Assembly: GCA_963705515.1 (NCBI GenBank)
Contig: CAVPJV010000009.1
Location: 1-64,000, forward strand
From: Gaiellasilicea sp963705515
GTDB lineage: Bacteria; Actinomycetota; Thermoleophilia; Gaiellales; Gaiellaceae
Length of the DNA stretch: 64,000 bases
Direction: 5' to 3'
This document shows positions 1 to 9,747 of the stretch, one piece after another. The notes beneath the pieces were generated by a model, which saw only the letters and a program-made list of their open reading frames with translations, searched no databases and was not told the DNA's origin. The stretch's first letter is position 1. Each line of letters begins with the position of its first letter. The translations under genes were made by a program, and so were the position numbers.

Positions 1-291
1 CCGCCCGAGGTAGCTCTCACGCCCGGGGACGGGCGTATAGTCGGGGTCTTCAACGATGGATTCGTCTACGGGGGCGAGACGCGCGGGGAAGCCGAGACTA
101 GAGGACGCCGATCAGGTATTCCTGCACGCCCCCCTCCTCGCGCCGGTCGTGCTGCGGAAGGCGATCATTCGGCACAACAGGTCCCGCGCCCAATCTGCGT
201 GCGCGCTGACCGATCGCCGAAAGCTCGTCCGCAAAACCCATCGCCCGGCCAGCTCCTTTCGTCCTTGCTCTATACGGGGCCAGCAAGCTCT

Positions 292-315
292 TGACCGGAC
301 CCCAAAAACTAGACA
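292..315 (+). repeat. Probable left terminal inverted repeat of a decayed IS3-family element
   Basis: A stretch beginning TGACCGGACCCC and continuing AAAAACTAGACA resembles the terminal repeats of IS3-family elements (TGA.C..ACCCC.AAA...GACA) and lies 63 bases upstream of an IS3-type orfA reading frame. I did not find a matching right end, so the element is probably truncated. The family assignment is from memory of typical ends and from the adjacent orfA. Confidence 0.45.
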
Positions 316-378
316 ACGCAATAAGGTGGAAAACGGACCCGCAATATCTCAACCCGGAGGTATGGCACAGAGGCCAAT

Positions 379-665
379 ATGCGGAAGCAGTATGCGGCAT
401 CTTTCAAGTCCAAGGTTGCCCTGGAGCCATCAAGGGCGAGAAAACTGTCTTCCAGTTAGCCGGCGTGTTCGGCGTCCTCCCCAACCAAATCAGCCGCTGG
501 AAAGCAGGGCTTCTTGAGAAGCTGCCCGACATCTCCTCCACACGGGAGGAAGCGGGCCGGTAAGGACCTGGGGAAACCGAAGCCGAAGGGCACCGGCGGA
601 TCGGCCGACTCAAGGTCGAACTGGATTGGCTTAAAAAAGAATCGCATCCACCCCTGTCGCGAGTA
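379..665 (+). pseudogene. IS3-family transposase OrfA remnant (HTH, frameshifted)
   Basis: The reading frame from ATG 379 gives MRKQYAASFKSKVALE and, after a one-base deletion near 423, continues AIKGEKTVFQLAGVFGVLPN-QISRWK, the helix-turn-helix signature of IS3 OrfA (HTH_Tnp_1). It fades into a coiled, Lys-rich tail (RIGRLKVELDWLKK) as in intact OrfA proteins. OrfA would bind the IS ends. No OrfB with a DDE catalytic core follows; the 300 bases after it hold nothing I recognise, so this is a dead remnant. Confidence 0.7.
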
Positions 666-959
666 GGCGGGCCGTCGTAAATCCGGCCCATCCGGACATT
701 CCGGTCGCACGGCACTCGGCTGAATTCTTGGCTCTGCCACGTTCCGAACTTCGTATGTTTCCACATCCGACGAACAGTGTCAACTTATGTTCCCACCATG
801 GGAACCATCGTAGGCCTACTCAGTGAGCCGCATGAGCCATCGGCTCATAAAGCCTGTCCAACGATCCGAAGACCTTGTCCCCCCGGACATAGCTTTATTC
901 GCTCCCCCAGCCCTCCGAGTATTCGACTGGATATAAGAGCCGCGGCCGCACAGCGGGCG

Positions 960-1640
960 CTCTTTCATCAGGCTCAAGCCAAATCCGGCTTCAGATGGCA
1001 GCGAAACGGCGTTCTTCCGCGACGAGGGTTCTTGGCCAGGGTGTTCCTCATGAAGTGGACTTTACAGCGGTGCCAGGAAGCGCCCAGCCATTCTTTACGG
1101 GCGGCGGCTTGGAGGCCGGCGTGGGCGTCGGAGACCTAGAAAGCGGCCCTTTTCATCCCCCTGACCCTTGAGCTTCCGGAAAAAGTCCCCCCGAGAGTCC
1201 TCGCACTCATCGAACATGGATTCCACGGCCAGGATCTTCCATCGCCTGGCCTTGTTCGCCCGGTAAGCGATCATCATCGATGCGGAGACCATCCGTTCCT
1301 CAACCCGGACCTTCTGGTACCGGGCGTCGATCCAGAGGAAGGGGTACTCCTCGGCCAGGCGCGGGTCCGAATCGGCGACCTGGACGTCGAGGTCCTTATT
1401 GGACTCCGAGATCTGGGCAGCGGCATGTTCTCCATGCCCCCTCGCCCGCGTCAGGCTTTCGATCTTCCGGGTCGAGACCCCGTTGACGAAGGCCTCCTGG
1501 ATGACCACGATGAGCGCCTACCAGGATCTTCGTCTCTCCGAGATAAAGAAAGAGACCTACCTGCCCTTTTGGACCTTGGGCACGAGAAAATAGATCGTCC
1601 TCAGCCGCGTATTAGCCCTCCGGGCCCTTGCCCCGGAAGA
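960..1640 (-). pseudogene. IS256 (mutator)-family transposase remnant
   Basis: Read on the minus strand, the segment keeps typical IS256 landmarks in order: VPKVQKG near 1570, VIQEAFVNGVSTRKIESLT near 1460-1505, the catalytic-region motif EEYPFLWIDARYQKV near 1320-1350, and after frameshifts SDAHAGLQAA and WHRCKVHFMRNTLAK near 1030-1130. Two in-frame TAG codons (1557-1559 and 1518-1520) and several indels break it. A functional enzyme would be about 400 residues; both ends are missing here. It is a decayed insertion sequence in the low-GC part of the window. Confidence 0.8.
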
Positions 1641-1759
1641 GCACGTCGTCCGCTTCCTCTGTGCTTCCCCTTTGTCGCTGCTACCTGTCGTCAATGCGTT
1701 CGTTGACGGCTCAATAGGGCCAAGACTCCGTCCTTGATCACCCCGCCGCGCAAGCCGAC

Positions 1760-2152
1760 CTAGCGTTGCACATCTATGACCTTATGCTCGTGGCCTTCCT
1801 TCGTGGCCAGCACCAAGTAACCATCTTCGCCTGGAAACCAGATTTCAGAAAGGCAGTAGGTATTCTCGACCATATCGAACACCAAGTGAGAAGCGTCTTG
1901 TGGGGTTGTGTGTATTGCTCCGCCGAGCCGGGTTAAGATTTGCACCGTAGCAGTGTTCTTATTTCCGTCCGTCACTCTGAAAAGTGTCTCTTTGCTGACG
2001 GGAAGAAATTCAGACTGCCCCGCAGGAAGGAGCTTGTCCCCGACAAGGAACGGGAAGTCAATCTTCGATTTGAGCAGCCCCTGTTGTCCGTACACAAACG
2101 TCACGGCAAGCAAGCCGATGAGACTCGCTGTCAGCATAATCTTTGTTTTCAC
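1760..2152 (-). CDS. Small secreted protein of unknown function
   Basis: Intact 130-residue frame starting at GTG 2152, preceded on the minus strand by AAAGGAGG about seven bases upstream, which supports this start. Residues 1-22 form a clear signal peptide (MKTKIMLTASLIGLLAVTFVYG, seen as a basic start, hydrophobic core and small residue at the end). The mature part contains DFPFLVGDKLLPAGQSEF, a motif I associate with small envelope-associated proteins of Acidobacteriota-type genomes, followed by a beta-rich stretch. Function unknown. It is the only undamaged gene in the first 9 kb. Confidence 0.7.
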   Translation of the reverse strand: MKTKIMLTASLIGLLAVTFVYGQQGLLKSKIDFPFLVGDKLLPAGQSEFLPVSKETLFRVTDGNKNTATVQILTRLGGAIHTTPQDASHLVFDMVENTYCLSEIWFPGEDGYLVLATKEGHEHKVIDVQR

Positions 2153-2990
2153 TTCAAACCTCCTTTGGCCCTAGGCCAGTAAATTCCCCAGTATTTATTG
2201 CGAAAATAAAGAGACTCAGCATAACGAGAACGCTTTTTCCAGCACTTATAATATTTAATTTGTGTTCAATTGTTCTCACCCTCTAAGCCTTTTTGATACT
2301 ATCGACACGGGGGTATTGTCAAGCATTTCTAAAACTATGCGATGCCAGGCAAAAGGACCCATTCGAAGATAAGCTAAAATATTTCCTTCTAGGTGGAGGG
2401 GATGAAGGAAGCTATCATCTTTTAAGGCCTCTTTTTACCCGTCACTCCACCTCCACCTCTGAATGATTAATCATCCGAGGCTCATAGACCTCCGACTCTA
2501 TAGCTTAAGGATTATTGCGTGCGCCTGAGGGCTTCCGGATCTCCGCCCGTTGTTTGGTCTTAGATGCTAATTTACCGTTAAAACTCCGTATTCGATTCCT
2601 TCCGGAGGCACGTTGTCGTTACGAAATCATCGGTCACTCTGATCTGTCGCAATCGAAAGCAACGATATTGGAAAAGGCATCCGGGCAAGGACCCCCTGTC
2701 CTTCAAGCCCATGAGCTCCTGCGCGGAACAGATGGGGCCTTCTTGCGGCTCCTCGCCGGGTGCAAGGCCTTAAGTTTATACCGGACGTGTCGAAGGATGC
2801 GGGAATGTCCCATAATGCTTTGGCGGCGCATTCCGGCGGAGAGGCTCGCGGTTGGTGAGACCGAGGGCTCAGATCGGTAAAAATGCAAGGCATCCCCGTC
2901 GGATCTTTTAGGAACTCACATTGCCCCCCTGATAACTCCCTCTTATCCAAAATGTCCGCCCATGTCGCTTTCGGGGCCTCGACCAGAATG
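2153..2990. other. Stretch without a recognisable gene
   Basis: AT-richer than its surroundings around 2200-2500, with short T and A runs that could hold the promoter of the secreted-protein gene reading leftward. Open frames here (for example 2515-2880, plus strand) show no family resemblance, no convincing ribosome site and rare-residue-rich translations, so I do not call them genes. Confidence 0.5.
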
Positions 2991-3002
2991 TCGTGTCAAT
3001 TA

Positions 3003-3094
3003 TGGGGACACAATACCATTTTCCGAATTACCAAAATTCCCAGGGAGAGATTCCCTTTATTTTTTATTTCGGAAAATGGGTATCCGTGTCCCCA
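3003..3094. repeat. Palindromic mini-element (MITE- or REP-like) of about 92 bp
   Basis: The left end TGGGGACACAATACC-ATTTTCCGAA (3003-3027) is the near-perfect reverse complement of the right end (3068-3094); the arms differ only by one substitution and two single-base length differences. About 40 bases separate the arms. The structure could fold into a long hairpin and sits immediately upstream of the ribosome-binding site of the GH20 gene, ending at the AAAGGAG. Terminal GGGGACAC ends recall palindromes mobilised by Y1/REP-associated transposases, which is an inference. Confidence 0.7.
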
Positions 3095-3107
3095 AAGGAG
3101 CCGCACC

Positions 3108-4803
3108 ATGAACAGATCCGCCGGCCGACTCGTTTGGGTGGCCCTATTCATGTTTTTGACCGCGGGACTCGCCGCGGGCGGACGGTCGACGGCGAAGACC
3201 GCCGCGCCGCCGCACATAAGGGGCTTCCATATCGACATGAACATCTCGCAGTTCACGGGCCCCTACCTGAAGAAGGAATTGAAGGCGTTGGCCGCAACCT
3301 TGGCTATGACACGATCATCTGGGAGGTCGAGAACAATATCAAGTCGGAAACGTGCCCGGAAGGTGTCTCCCCGGACGCGTTCTCCAAGGCCGAGTTCAAA
3401 GAGATCCTCGCCTAGAGCCGCGAGCTCGGGCTCGAGCCGATCCTCTGCTCCAGACCATCGGGCATTGCGAATACGTCCTGAAGCACGAGAAGTACAAGCC
3501 GCTCGCGGAGATTCCGGACCGGATCGACCAGTACTGCCCGCAGAACCCCGAGGTCTTGCGCGTTCCTCCGGAAATGGATCGACGAGTATTTGGAGGTCTT
3601 CGGGAACGTCCGGTACTTCCACCTGGGCGCGGACGAAGCCTATACGCTCGGCGAGTGCCCCCGATGCCGTGCGTACGCCGCCGCGCACTCGCTCGCGGCG
3701 CTCTAGATAGACCATATCAACGCTGTGAGCCAACCCTTGATCGCGAAGGGAATCCGGCCTATCATCTGGGCGACACGCTCCTCTACCATCCGGAGGCGCT
3801 CGACAGCCTCTCGAAGCAGGTCGTCATCTACGATTTGGCTCTATACTCGGTACCTGGGGTCCGGCGGGGTCTGGGTGTGGGCCAGGGCACGCGGGCCAAG
3901 GACGAGCTAGACACCGCGACGCTCGCCCGGTTCGGCCCGGACCTTTACCCCTTCGGCGACGAACCGGGCCGCGACCCGGACCCGTTGACCAGGCCGAGAG
4001 CACATCCCGCCGCCCACGGATTCGACGTCGTCGTCTGCCCCAGCTCGAGCTGCTCGGGGAGACAGTGTGTTCGCTCCCCGGACTTTTTCATATGAGGAAC
4101 ACCTATGACTCGTTCCGGAGTGGAATGTCCGGGCGCCTCGGCGGAGCCGTCCTGACGAGCTGGACGGTCCATCTCTTCCCTTGGGAGCTGCAGATGCCCT
4201 CCATCGAGCTCCCGAAGTTCGTCGCCGCGCATCCGTGCGGCAGTCTCGAGGATTTCCAGGCGGCCTACGTCCGGGAGCATTTCGGCATCGACGACACGGG
4301 CTTCTTCTCCGCCGCGGGGCGGCTCGCGAACCGGGGCCTGTTCAATTACGCCGACGACCTCGGGTTCTTCAAGGAGGCGCTGCCCGCCCGGGGGAATTCG
4401 TCGCTGACCGCGTTGAAGAAATTGCGAAGAAAGGAGAGCTCGGCACCGAGCTCGAGACCTGCGAGCTCAGGCTCGCGGAATATCGCGAGGGCCTCGCCCT
4501 GTTCGGGGCCTACGCAAAGGTCGCGAAGACGGGGCGCGACGAGCTCAAGGCCTGGGACCTCGCGGCCAGGCAACTCATCAACCGGGCCGAGGCCTCGAGG
4601 ATCCTCCTGAAGCGCCGGATCGCGGGGCCGGCCCCGGGATCGCGTCCGAGGCCGGACGGGTCCTCAAGGGCTCTCGGGGGCGCTCCGCCTGGAAAACGGA
4701 GGCCGCCGTCGCGACGGAGGTGAAACCCTCCAGGACGTCGGAAATGGTCCGTTGGATGTACGACTCCATGGATGCGGCCCTGGAAAAGGCTACGGGCCGG
4801 TAA
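3108..4803 (+). pseudogene. GH20 beta-N-acetylhexosaminidase-like gene, broken
   Basis: ATG 3108 follows AAAGGAG and encodes a signal peptide. Pieces in three frames reassemble a GH20-type glycosidase: HIRGFHIDMN near the start of the barrel, LLQTIGHCEYVLKHEKYKPL, then YFHLGADEAYTLGECPRC near 3615-3665, which holds the Asp-Glu pair that catalyses GlcNAc hydrolysis in GH20, and a helical C-terminal region ending at TAA 4801. Two in-frame TAG codons (3413-3415 and 3704-3706) and at least six frameshifts interrupt it. Family enzymes release terminal N-acetylhexosamine outside the cytoplasm. The next gene, only ten bases on, is an amino-sugar acetyltransferase homologue, so the two probably acted together. 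Confidence 0.75.
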
Positions 4804-4813
4804 GAGGGGAACC

Positions 4814-5810
4814 GTGGCCGCCGTGAAAGCCGGTTCGACGGGAGGCCGGGTCGCGTCGCTCGACGCTCTGCGCGGCTTCGACATGTTCTGGATCATCGGC
4901 GGCGACACGATCGTCCGGAGCCTGCCCGCGCTCTCGGACGCGCCCTGGACGCGGCTCCTCGCGCGCCAGGTCGAGCACAACGCCTGGCGGGGCTTCGACG
5001 TTCTACGACCTGATTTTCCCGCTGTCCCTCTTTATCATCGGCGCTGTTTCCCCGTCCCCCTTCTTCTGAAGCGGGTCGAAACGGGAAAGGCCCGGACGCG
5101 CGTGTACCTGCATATCGTCAGGCGGACCCTGATCCTGATCTTCTCGGTCATGGCCGGCGGTCTCGAAGGTTCGATTTCGCCAACATGCGGTGGACGGGCG
5201 TCCTCCAGCGGATCGGGGTCTGCTATTTTCTCGTCGCGATCCTCGTGCTCAACACGAAGGTACGGACCCAGGTCGCGGTCTTCTTCGGGGTCCTCTGCTC
5301 TATTGGGCGGCTCTGGCGCTCGTCCCCGTTCCCGGGCACGGGCGGAAGTTATGACTCCGGAGGGGTCCCTGCACAGCTATATCGATCAGAGGGTGATGCC
5401 GGGAAGGATCTCCGCGGAATTCTACGGGCCCGGCGACAGCCTCGGGCGCTCTCGACCTTTCCGGCGGCCTGCTCTCTTCTGCTGGGCGTATTCGCCGGAA
5501 CCTGGCTGAAGTCGAACAGAACGCAAGGCCAAGACGCTCGGCCTTCTCCTCGGCGGGGCCCTCTGCCTGGGAGCGGGATACCTGTGGGGGTTCTTGTGCC
5601 TTCTCCATCATCAAGCATATCTGGACGAGCTCGTACGTGCTCTGGGCCGGCGGGTGGTGCCTGCTCCTTCTGATGGCGCTGTTCTACTGGCTCATCGACG
5701 TCAAAGGCTGGGGCCGATGGGCTTTCTTCATCGTCATCGGGACGAACGCGATCCCACTCGATTTCGGCCAGGAAGTCATAGACTTCGACGGGATCGCGAG
5801 TGTTCTTCCT
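4814..5810 (+). pseudogene. DUF5009 / heparan-alpha-glucosaminide N-acetyltransferase-like membrane protein, broken
   Basis: GTG 4814 has an AGGGGA ribosome site. The N-terminus carries ASLDALRGFDMFWIIGGD, the hallmark of the YeiB/HGSNAT acyltransferase group, followed in shifted frames by FYDLIFPLSLFIIGA, MRWTGVLQRIGVCYFLVAIL, the loop with TPEGSLHSYIDQRVMPGR, and transmembrane segments through WGRWAFFFIVIGTNAI and QEVIDFDGIAS. At least six frameshifts are present and the 3' end is lost before the IS481 element. Homologues acetylate glucosamine ends of glycans across a membrane. Pairing with a GH20 enzyme suggests an amino-sugar glycan degradation unit. Confidence 0.75.
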
Positions 5811-5984
5811 GACTCGGTGTCCATCAGCATGCGGGCCTTATCGCGCCACTGGTCATCCCCGCAGAGGTGCCCTGGCGGCAAAATGGATGAGCTTGTAGGG
5901 TTCCTCCATCGGCACAAGATTCTTGAAACCAAACCTCGGAAGGTAGGGCACGCCTATGGCGGCGACCCGCTATCACAGGGAGGA

Positions 5985-6793
5985 GATGACCCATACGTTA
6001 GTATCGAAGGTATCAAGAGTGCGGGGAGCAAGGACTTTTTGACCGATCAAAACGTCCTCACAACAGTCCGAGAGCAACGAAACAGGAAATTGTCGCGAAA
6101 ATCATCTATCTGAGGCAGACCTATCACTTTGGTCCCTGGAAGATCAAGATGTATCTGCTGAGATATCATGATGTTACCATCAGTTCCTCGGGGATCTGGA
6201 GGATTTTGAAGAAGCTTAATATGAACCGCCTTCCCCAATATCAACGCTATAAACGGCATGAAGAGCGATGGAAAAGATATGAGAAGCCTGAACCAGGCCA
6301 CCGGATCCAAGTCGACGTGAAGTTCCTTGAGAGAATCCCCGGAACGCGAAGGCGGCACTATCAATACACAGCGATCGATGACTGTACGAGGCTGCGCGTA
6401 CTGAAGATCTATGACAAGTGCAATCAGAAGACGTCGATTCAGTTTATCGATTATGTCCTCTCGAGGTTTCCGTTTCATGCGGAAGTCATCCAGACGGATA
6501 ACGGATCAGAGTTTCAGGAGCTTTTCCATTGGCATATCCTGGATAAGGGTATCAACCACGTTTATATTAAGCCATATAGACCGCGGCTTAACGGTAAGGT
6601 TGAACGCAGCCATCGGGTTGACGAAGAAGAGTTTTATCGTATGCTGGAGGGCATTGTGATCGATGATACAGGCCTGTTCAACGCCAAGCTAAGGGAGTGG
6701 GAAGACTTCTACAACTATAACCGCCCCCACGCCGCTCTAGGAGGGCAGACTCCATATGAGCGATTTCGAGAGAAAGTCGGGCTCTCGGTGTAA
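5985..6793 (+). pseudogene. IS481-type transposase with DDE core, N-terminus frameshifted
   Basis: From about 6026 to the TAA at 6791 one frame is open and encodes an HTH part (GLFDRSKRPHNSPRATKQ), then the integrase core with the first Asp in HRIQVDVKFLERIPG, the second in IQTDNGSEFQE and the catalytic Glu in PRLNGKVERSHRVDEEEFY, ending PHAALGGQTPYERF. All three DDE residues are present. The start near ATG 5985 is out of frame with the rest (TAG at 5999), so translation would need a shift. GC and codon use are lower than in the flanking pseudogenes, indicating a later arrival. I did not locate terminal repeats with confidence. Confidence 0.8.
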
Positions 6794-6998
6794 CCGGTCA
6801 TGGTCGTATCCACAGACCAGTGTGCCCGGTCTGTACATGAGAGAGGGGGTCATTATTCGACGCCGACAACGGGACATTTTTGGACGCCTATTGACACCAG
6901 CGCCGAGGGCACTGTTCAGGAACACCTGGCCGGATTTCTGTCGAGCCGCGGATTCCCCCGTGAACCTTGCTCCCATCTGGATCTTGACTTTTAAAAAC

Positions 6999-8728
6999 CT
7001 AAGAACGATCCGACGGGGGATTACGGAGGATGGCCAGAGCTTTCTCGGCAAGGGCGAAGAACTAATGCTTCTGGGTTTCGTCCTCGAAAACGAGGGGCGC
7101 CGTTCGATAATAGTCCAGTTCCGCTTCCCATCGTTTGGCCACCTGTTCCCGGGCTTCGGGCTCAAAGACGGGTTTTCCCTTGTGAAGAACATAGATGGGA
7201 TTCGTGTGGGCTTGGATGATCGGCTCTCCCTTCAGGGCGAGCGCCGGGAGGTGGTAGGGAGGGTTTTTCTCGCCGTCTCTTCGCGCGCCTGGATATCGGC
7301 GTCGGATTCGCCGGCCGGACCTTTGTGCGCTCTGACCCGGGCCGCGACCCAGATGCTCACCTTCTCCGGGAGCTTCGCCGACAGCGTCAGCGCGGTCTTC
7401 CGGCCGTCTCCCTCCGCGACGGCGATGACCTTTCCGTTCACGACGATCTCCAAGGATTCCAGGGGCCTGAAGAAACGGGCGCTCGCGGCGGCCGTCCTCG
7501 TTCGCGTCGACCTTGAGGTCGACCAGGGGGCCGTTGGTCACGATGACATCGCTCCCCCCCTTTTTCACCGCGGAAGCCCAGGCCTCGTAGAGAGATCCAT
7601 CGACTTGGGTCCTGACCAACGTCCGTTCCGGGCCGAGGAGAGGCACATAGGACGGCCAGTCGTTGGTCGTCGGTCGTCCGAGCTGGACATGGAAGTCGCT
7701 TCCCGAGATGCCGGTGAAGCGCATCCGCGTTGAGGAGTTCGTATCATCTTCCGCGTTCAGGTAGCCGAACGCGAGGACTTCCGTAAAGTCGATCTTCCCC
7801 AGGGCGAGGCACATCAGGAAAGTCGAGTGCCGCATCGACCCGTTGAAGTGCGCGTAGCCGACGAGGGCACCGAGGGCGCGGCCCTCGTCGAACCTCACGG
7901 CCGGATAGGGAGAGGTCAGGGGCGAATTGCCGTACATGAGTCCAAGGCTGACCGGCCTTAAGAGCTCCGGGACGCCGGGAAGCGAGATGTGGCCGAAGAA
8001 CTCGCTCCGGCTCCTCGCCCGACCTGACGGCGTAACGGCCGCGGCGCGCCTCTGCGTCCGGGCCGAATCCGTACTGGACGGGGATATCGCTCTGACGCTG
8101 GGCAAGGAGAGGTCGCAGGCCAAGTTCAGGTCTTCGGCCTCCAGCCAGCCGAGGAGGACGTCTCTGATCCTCGCCCGAACGCATGACGTGGATGTGGGGA
8201 TCGCTGGAGATCCATTCGTCCCGTTCGGTTCCCACCCAGTTGACGAGTTTCAGACCCAGGCTCTTGCTCTCCCCGGGCTTCAGCTCGAATTCCTGGATCG
8301 CGGGGACATAGCCGTGCCCTGTGAGGGCTTCCAACTGATAGGACCCCGGGGGGAGTTCAGAAAGTCGCCTTCCCCTCGAGGAGGAAGAAGTGGGACCTGT
8401 CCCGGCAGAGCACCTCCAGCACCTTCGGCGCGCGGCTCCGGTACCAGAATCGCTCGCGGTAGAAATTGTCGTGTCTCAGCGGGAGCAAAACGTCGCTGGT
8501 ACTCAGCCGGAACGGGATCCACGTGCGGGAGGCGTCGTTCTGTCCGATCCGGACCTTGTAAAGATAAACCCGCGCCGGCATCAGCGGCTCGATCGCCAAC
8601 TCCAATCGGGAAAAGATCTCCGGCGGCCCGAGCTCGCGGAACTGCGCCCGACCCATTCCGGAGCAGACCGCGAGGATCAGACCCGCGATGCCGATCACCA
8701 AGGAGGGCGAGGATTTCCCGTTCTTCAT
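6999..8728 (-). pseudogene. CehA/McbA-type PHP metallohydrolase, copy A, broken
   Basis: Starts at ATG 8728 behind GGAGGAAG with a signal peptide (MKNGKSSPSLVIGIAGLILA). A beta domain precedes the PHP-like metal centre, seen as WISSDPHIHVMRSGEDQ near 8190 and GISGSDFHVQLG near 7690. The C-terminus has ELDYYRTAPLVFEDETQKH, an in-frame TAG at 7062-7064, then FFALAEKALAILRNPPSDRS and a stop at 6999. CehA-group proteins are metal-dependent esterases or carbamate hydrolases related to PHP phosphoesterases; the substrate here is unknown. At least four frameshifts. A second copy lies 30 bases upstream in the same orientation. Confidence 0.7.
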
Positions 8729-8758
8729 GTCTTCCTCCGTGAAAGGGATTTCCCCCGA

Positions 8759-9196
8759 TCACTTCTCCTTGACCGGGGGATTCCGGAGGATCGCAAGCGC
8801 TTTTTCGCCGAGGTCGAAGAACTCCGGCCTTGAGTCTCGTTTTCAAAGACGAGGGGGGCCGTCCGGTAATAATCCAACTCGGCTTGCCACCTTTGAGCCA
8901 CCTGTTCCCTGGCTTCGGGCAGGAAAGCGGGCATGCCCTTGTGCAGGATATAGACGGGGTTCGTGTGAGCCTGGATGATGGGCTCTCCCTTGAGAGCGAG
9001 GGCGGGGAGTTGATACGGGGGGCTCTTTCGGAGGTCTCTTCGCGGGCCTGTAGGACCGCGTCGGATTCGCTGGCTGCGCTCTTTGGCGCCCGGACTCTGG
9101 CCTGCGACCCAGTCTTCCTTCGCCGGGAGCTTCGCCGAAAGCGTCGACGCGGTATTCCGGCCGTCCCCCGCGATGGCGGAGAGGACCTTCCCGCGC
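8759..9196 (-). pseudogene. CehA/McbA-type metallohydrolase, copy B, C-terminal part only
   Basis: The minus strand repeats the C-terminal third of copy A: GKVLSAIAGDGRNTASTLSA, KLPAK, then PALALKGEPIIQAHTNPVYI, AELDYYRTAPLVFENETQ and EKALAILRNPPVKEK with a stop at 8759. Residue identity to copy A is high across this part, so this is a tandem gene duplication. Homology stops abruptly at about 9195, where unrelated high-GC sequence begins, so the N-terminal two thirds and the metal-binding motifs are absent from the window. Confidence 0.7.
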
Positions 9197-9205
9197 CGAG
9201 CAGCT
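9190..9205. other. Junction between two unrelated genome segments
   Basis: To the left, minus-strand homology to the CehA-like paralogue continues to about 9195. To the right, from about 9198, the plus strand encodes the C-terminal end of a GNAT acetyltransferase with strongly GC-biased codons. Neither gene has its other half. Base composition, codon use and gene families all change at this point. An assembly chimera is the simplest reading; an illegitimate recombination is the alternative. Confidence 0.75.
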
Positions 9206-9335
9206 CGTGCGGTTCGCGCTCGACGACGCTCGGCGGCGCGGCCTGCTGGTGATCGCGATCTGTGTCTATGTCCGGGCCTATGTCGAACGCCACGCCGAGA
9301 CGCATGACATCGTCGTGGGTATGACGCCTGACTCG
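9198..9335 (+). pseudogene. C-terminal fragment of a YjdJ-like GNAT N-acetyltransferase
   Basis: Translation reads AEQLVRFALDDARRRGLLVI-AICVYVRAYVERHAETHDIV. This matches the end of small GNAT-fold acetyltransferases (a helix ending in A..G..VVP.CPFV..Y..RHPE). The N-terminal acetyl-CoA-binding part is missing because the frame starts at the 9195 junction. The following 250 bases (9336-9581) hold nothing I recognise. Confidence 0.55.
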
Positions 9336-9581
9336 AAGGTGATCGCCTATCTCCCATGCCGCGTCCCGGCCCCGTCCGTTGCCCCCGCGCACCGAGATCG
9401 GGGCCCGCAGCCCGCTATTCCGGTACCAACGCCTCCTCCCGTTGGGACCCATGGCGAGTTGAACCGCTGCTACGTTGAATTTGTCGACGGGTGGGTCGGG
9501 CAGGCCGATCGCGTGAGGAGCGCGGAGGCCGAGAGTGGAGCCCACCGGATCACGACACGTGACCAGGGAAGGGGAACGTCG

Positions 9582-9747
9582 TGACCGATCGCCATCGGGT
9601 CGCAGCAGGTACTCGCCTCGCTCGGCGGGCGCTCCTGATCGTCCAATTCACGGCCGCCGCCGCGCCGGGCGCCCTGGTGTGACGCCGGCGAACGTCACCG
9701 CCACGGTGCTGCCCGGTGGGAGCGTGACCGTCACCAAGACGGTCGAG
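9582..9747 (+). pseudogene. N-terminal fragment of a secreted protein
   Basis: GTG 9582 follows AAGGGGAACGTC. The first residues (MTDRHRVAAGTRLARRALLI) resemble a basic, then hydrophobic signal segment; after a frameshift near 9680 the frame reads TPANVTATVLPGGSVTVTKT-VEVP. That beta-strand motif is typical of the start of extracellular Ig/VWA-like proteins in Thermoleophilia (recalled, not searched). It stops at about 9747, where threonine aldolase sequence begins without a gap, so only the beginning of the protein is present. Confidence 0.4.

Noticed and set aside
2515..2880. 121-residue open frame on the plus strand
   Set aside because: No ribosome site, no family resemblance and no consistent codon bias; treated as non-coding.
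6149..6793. IS481-type transposase as the partner of the IS3 OrfA at 379
   Set aside because: The protein families differ and they are 5 kb apart; they belong to separate elements.
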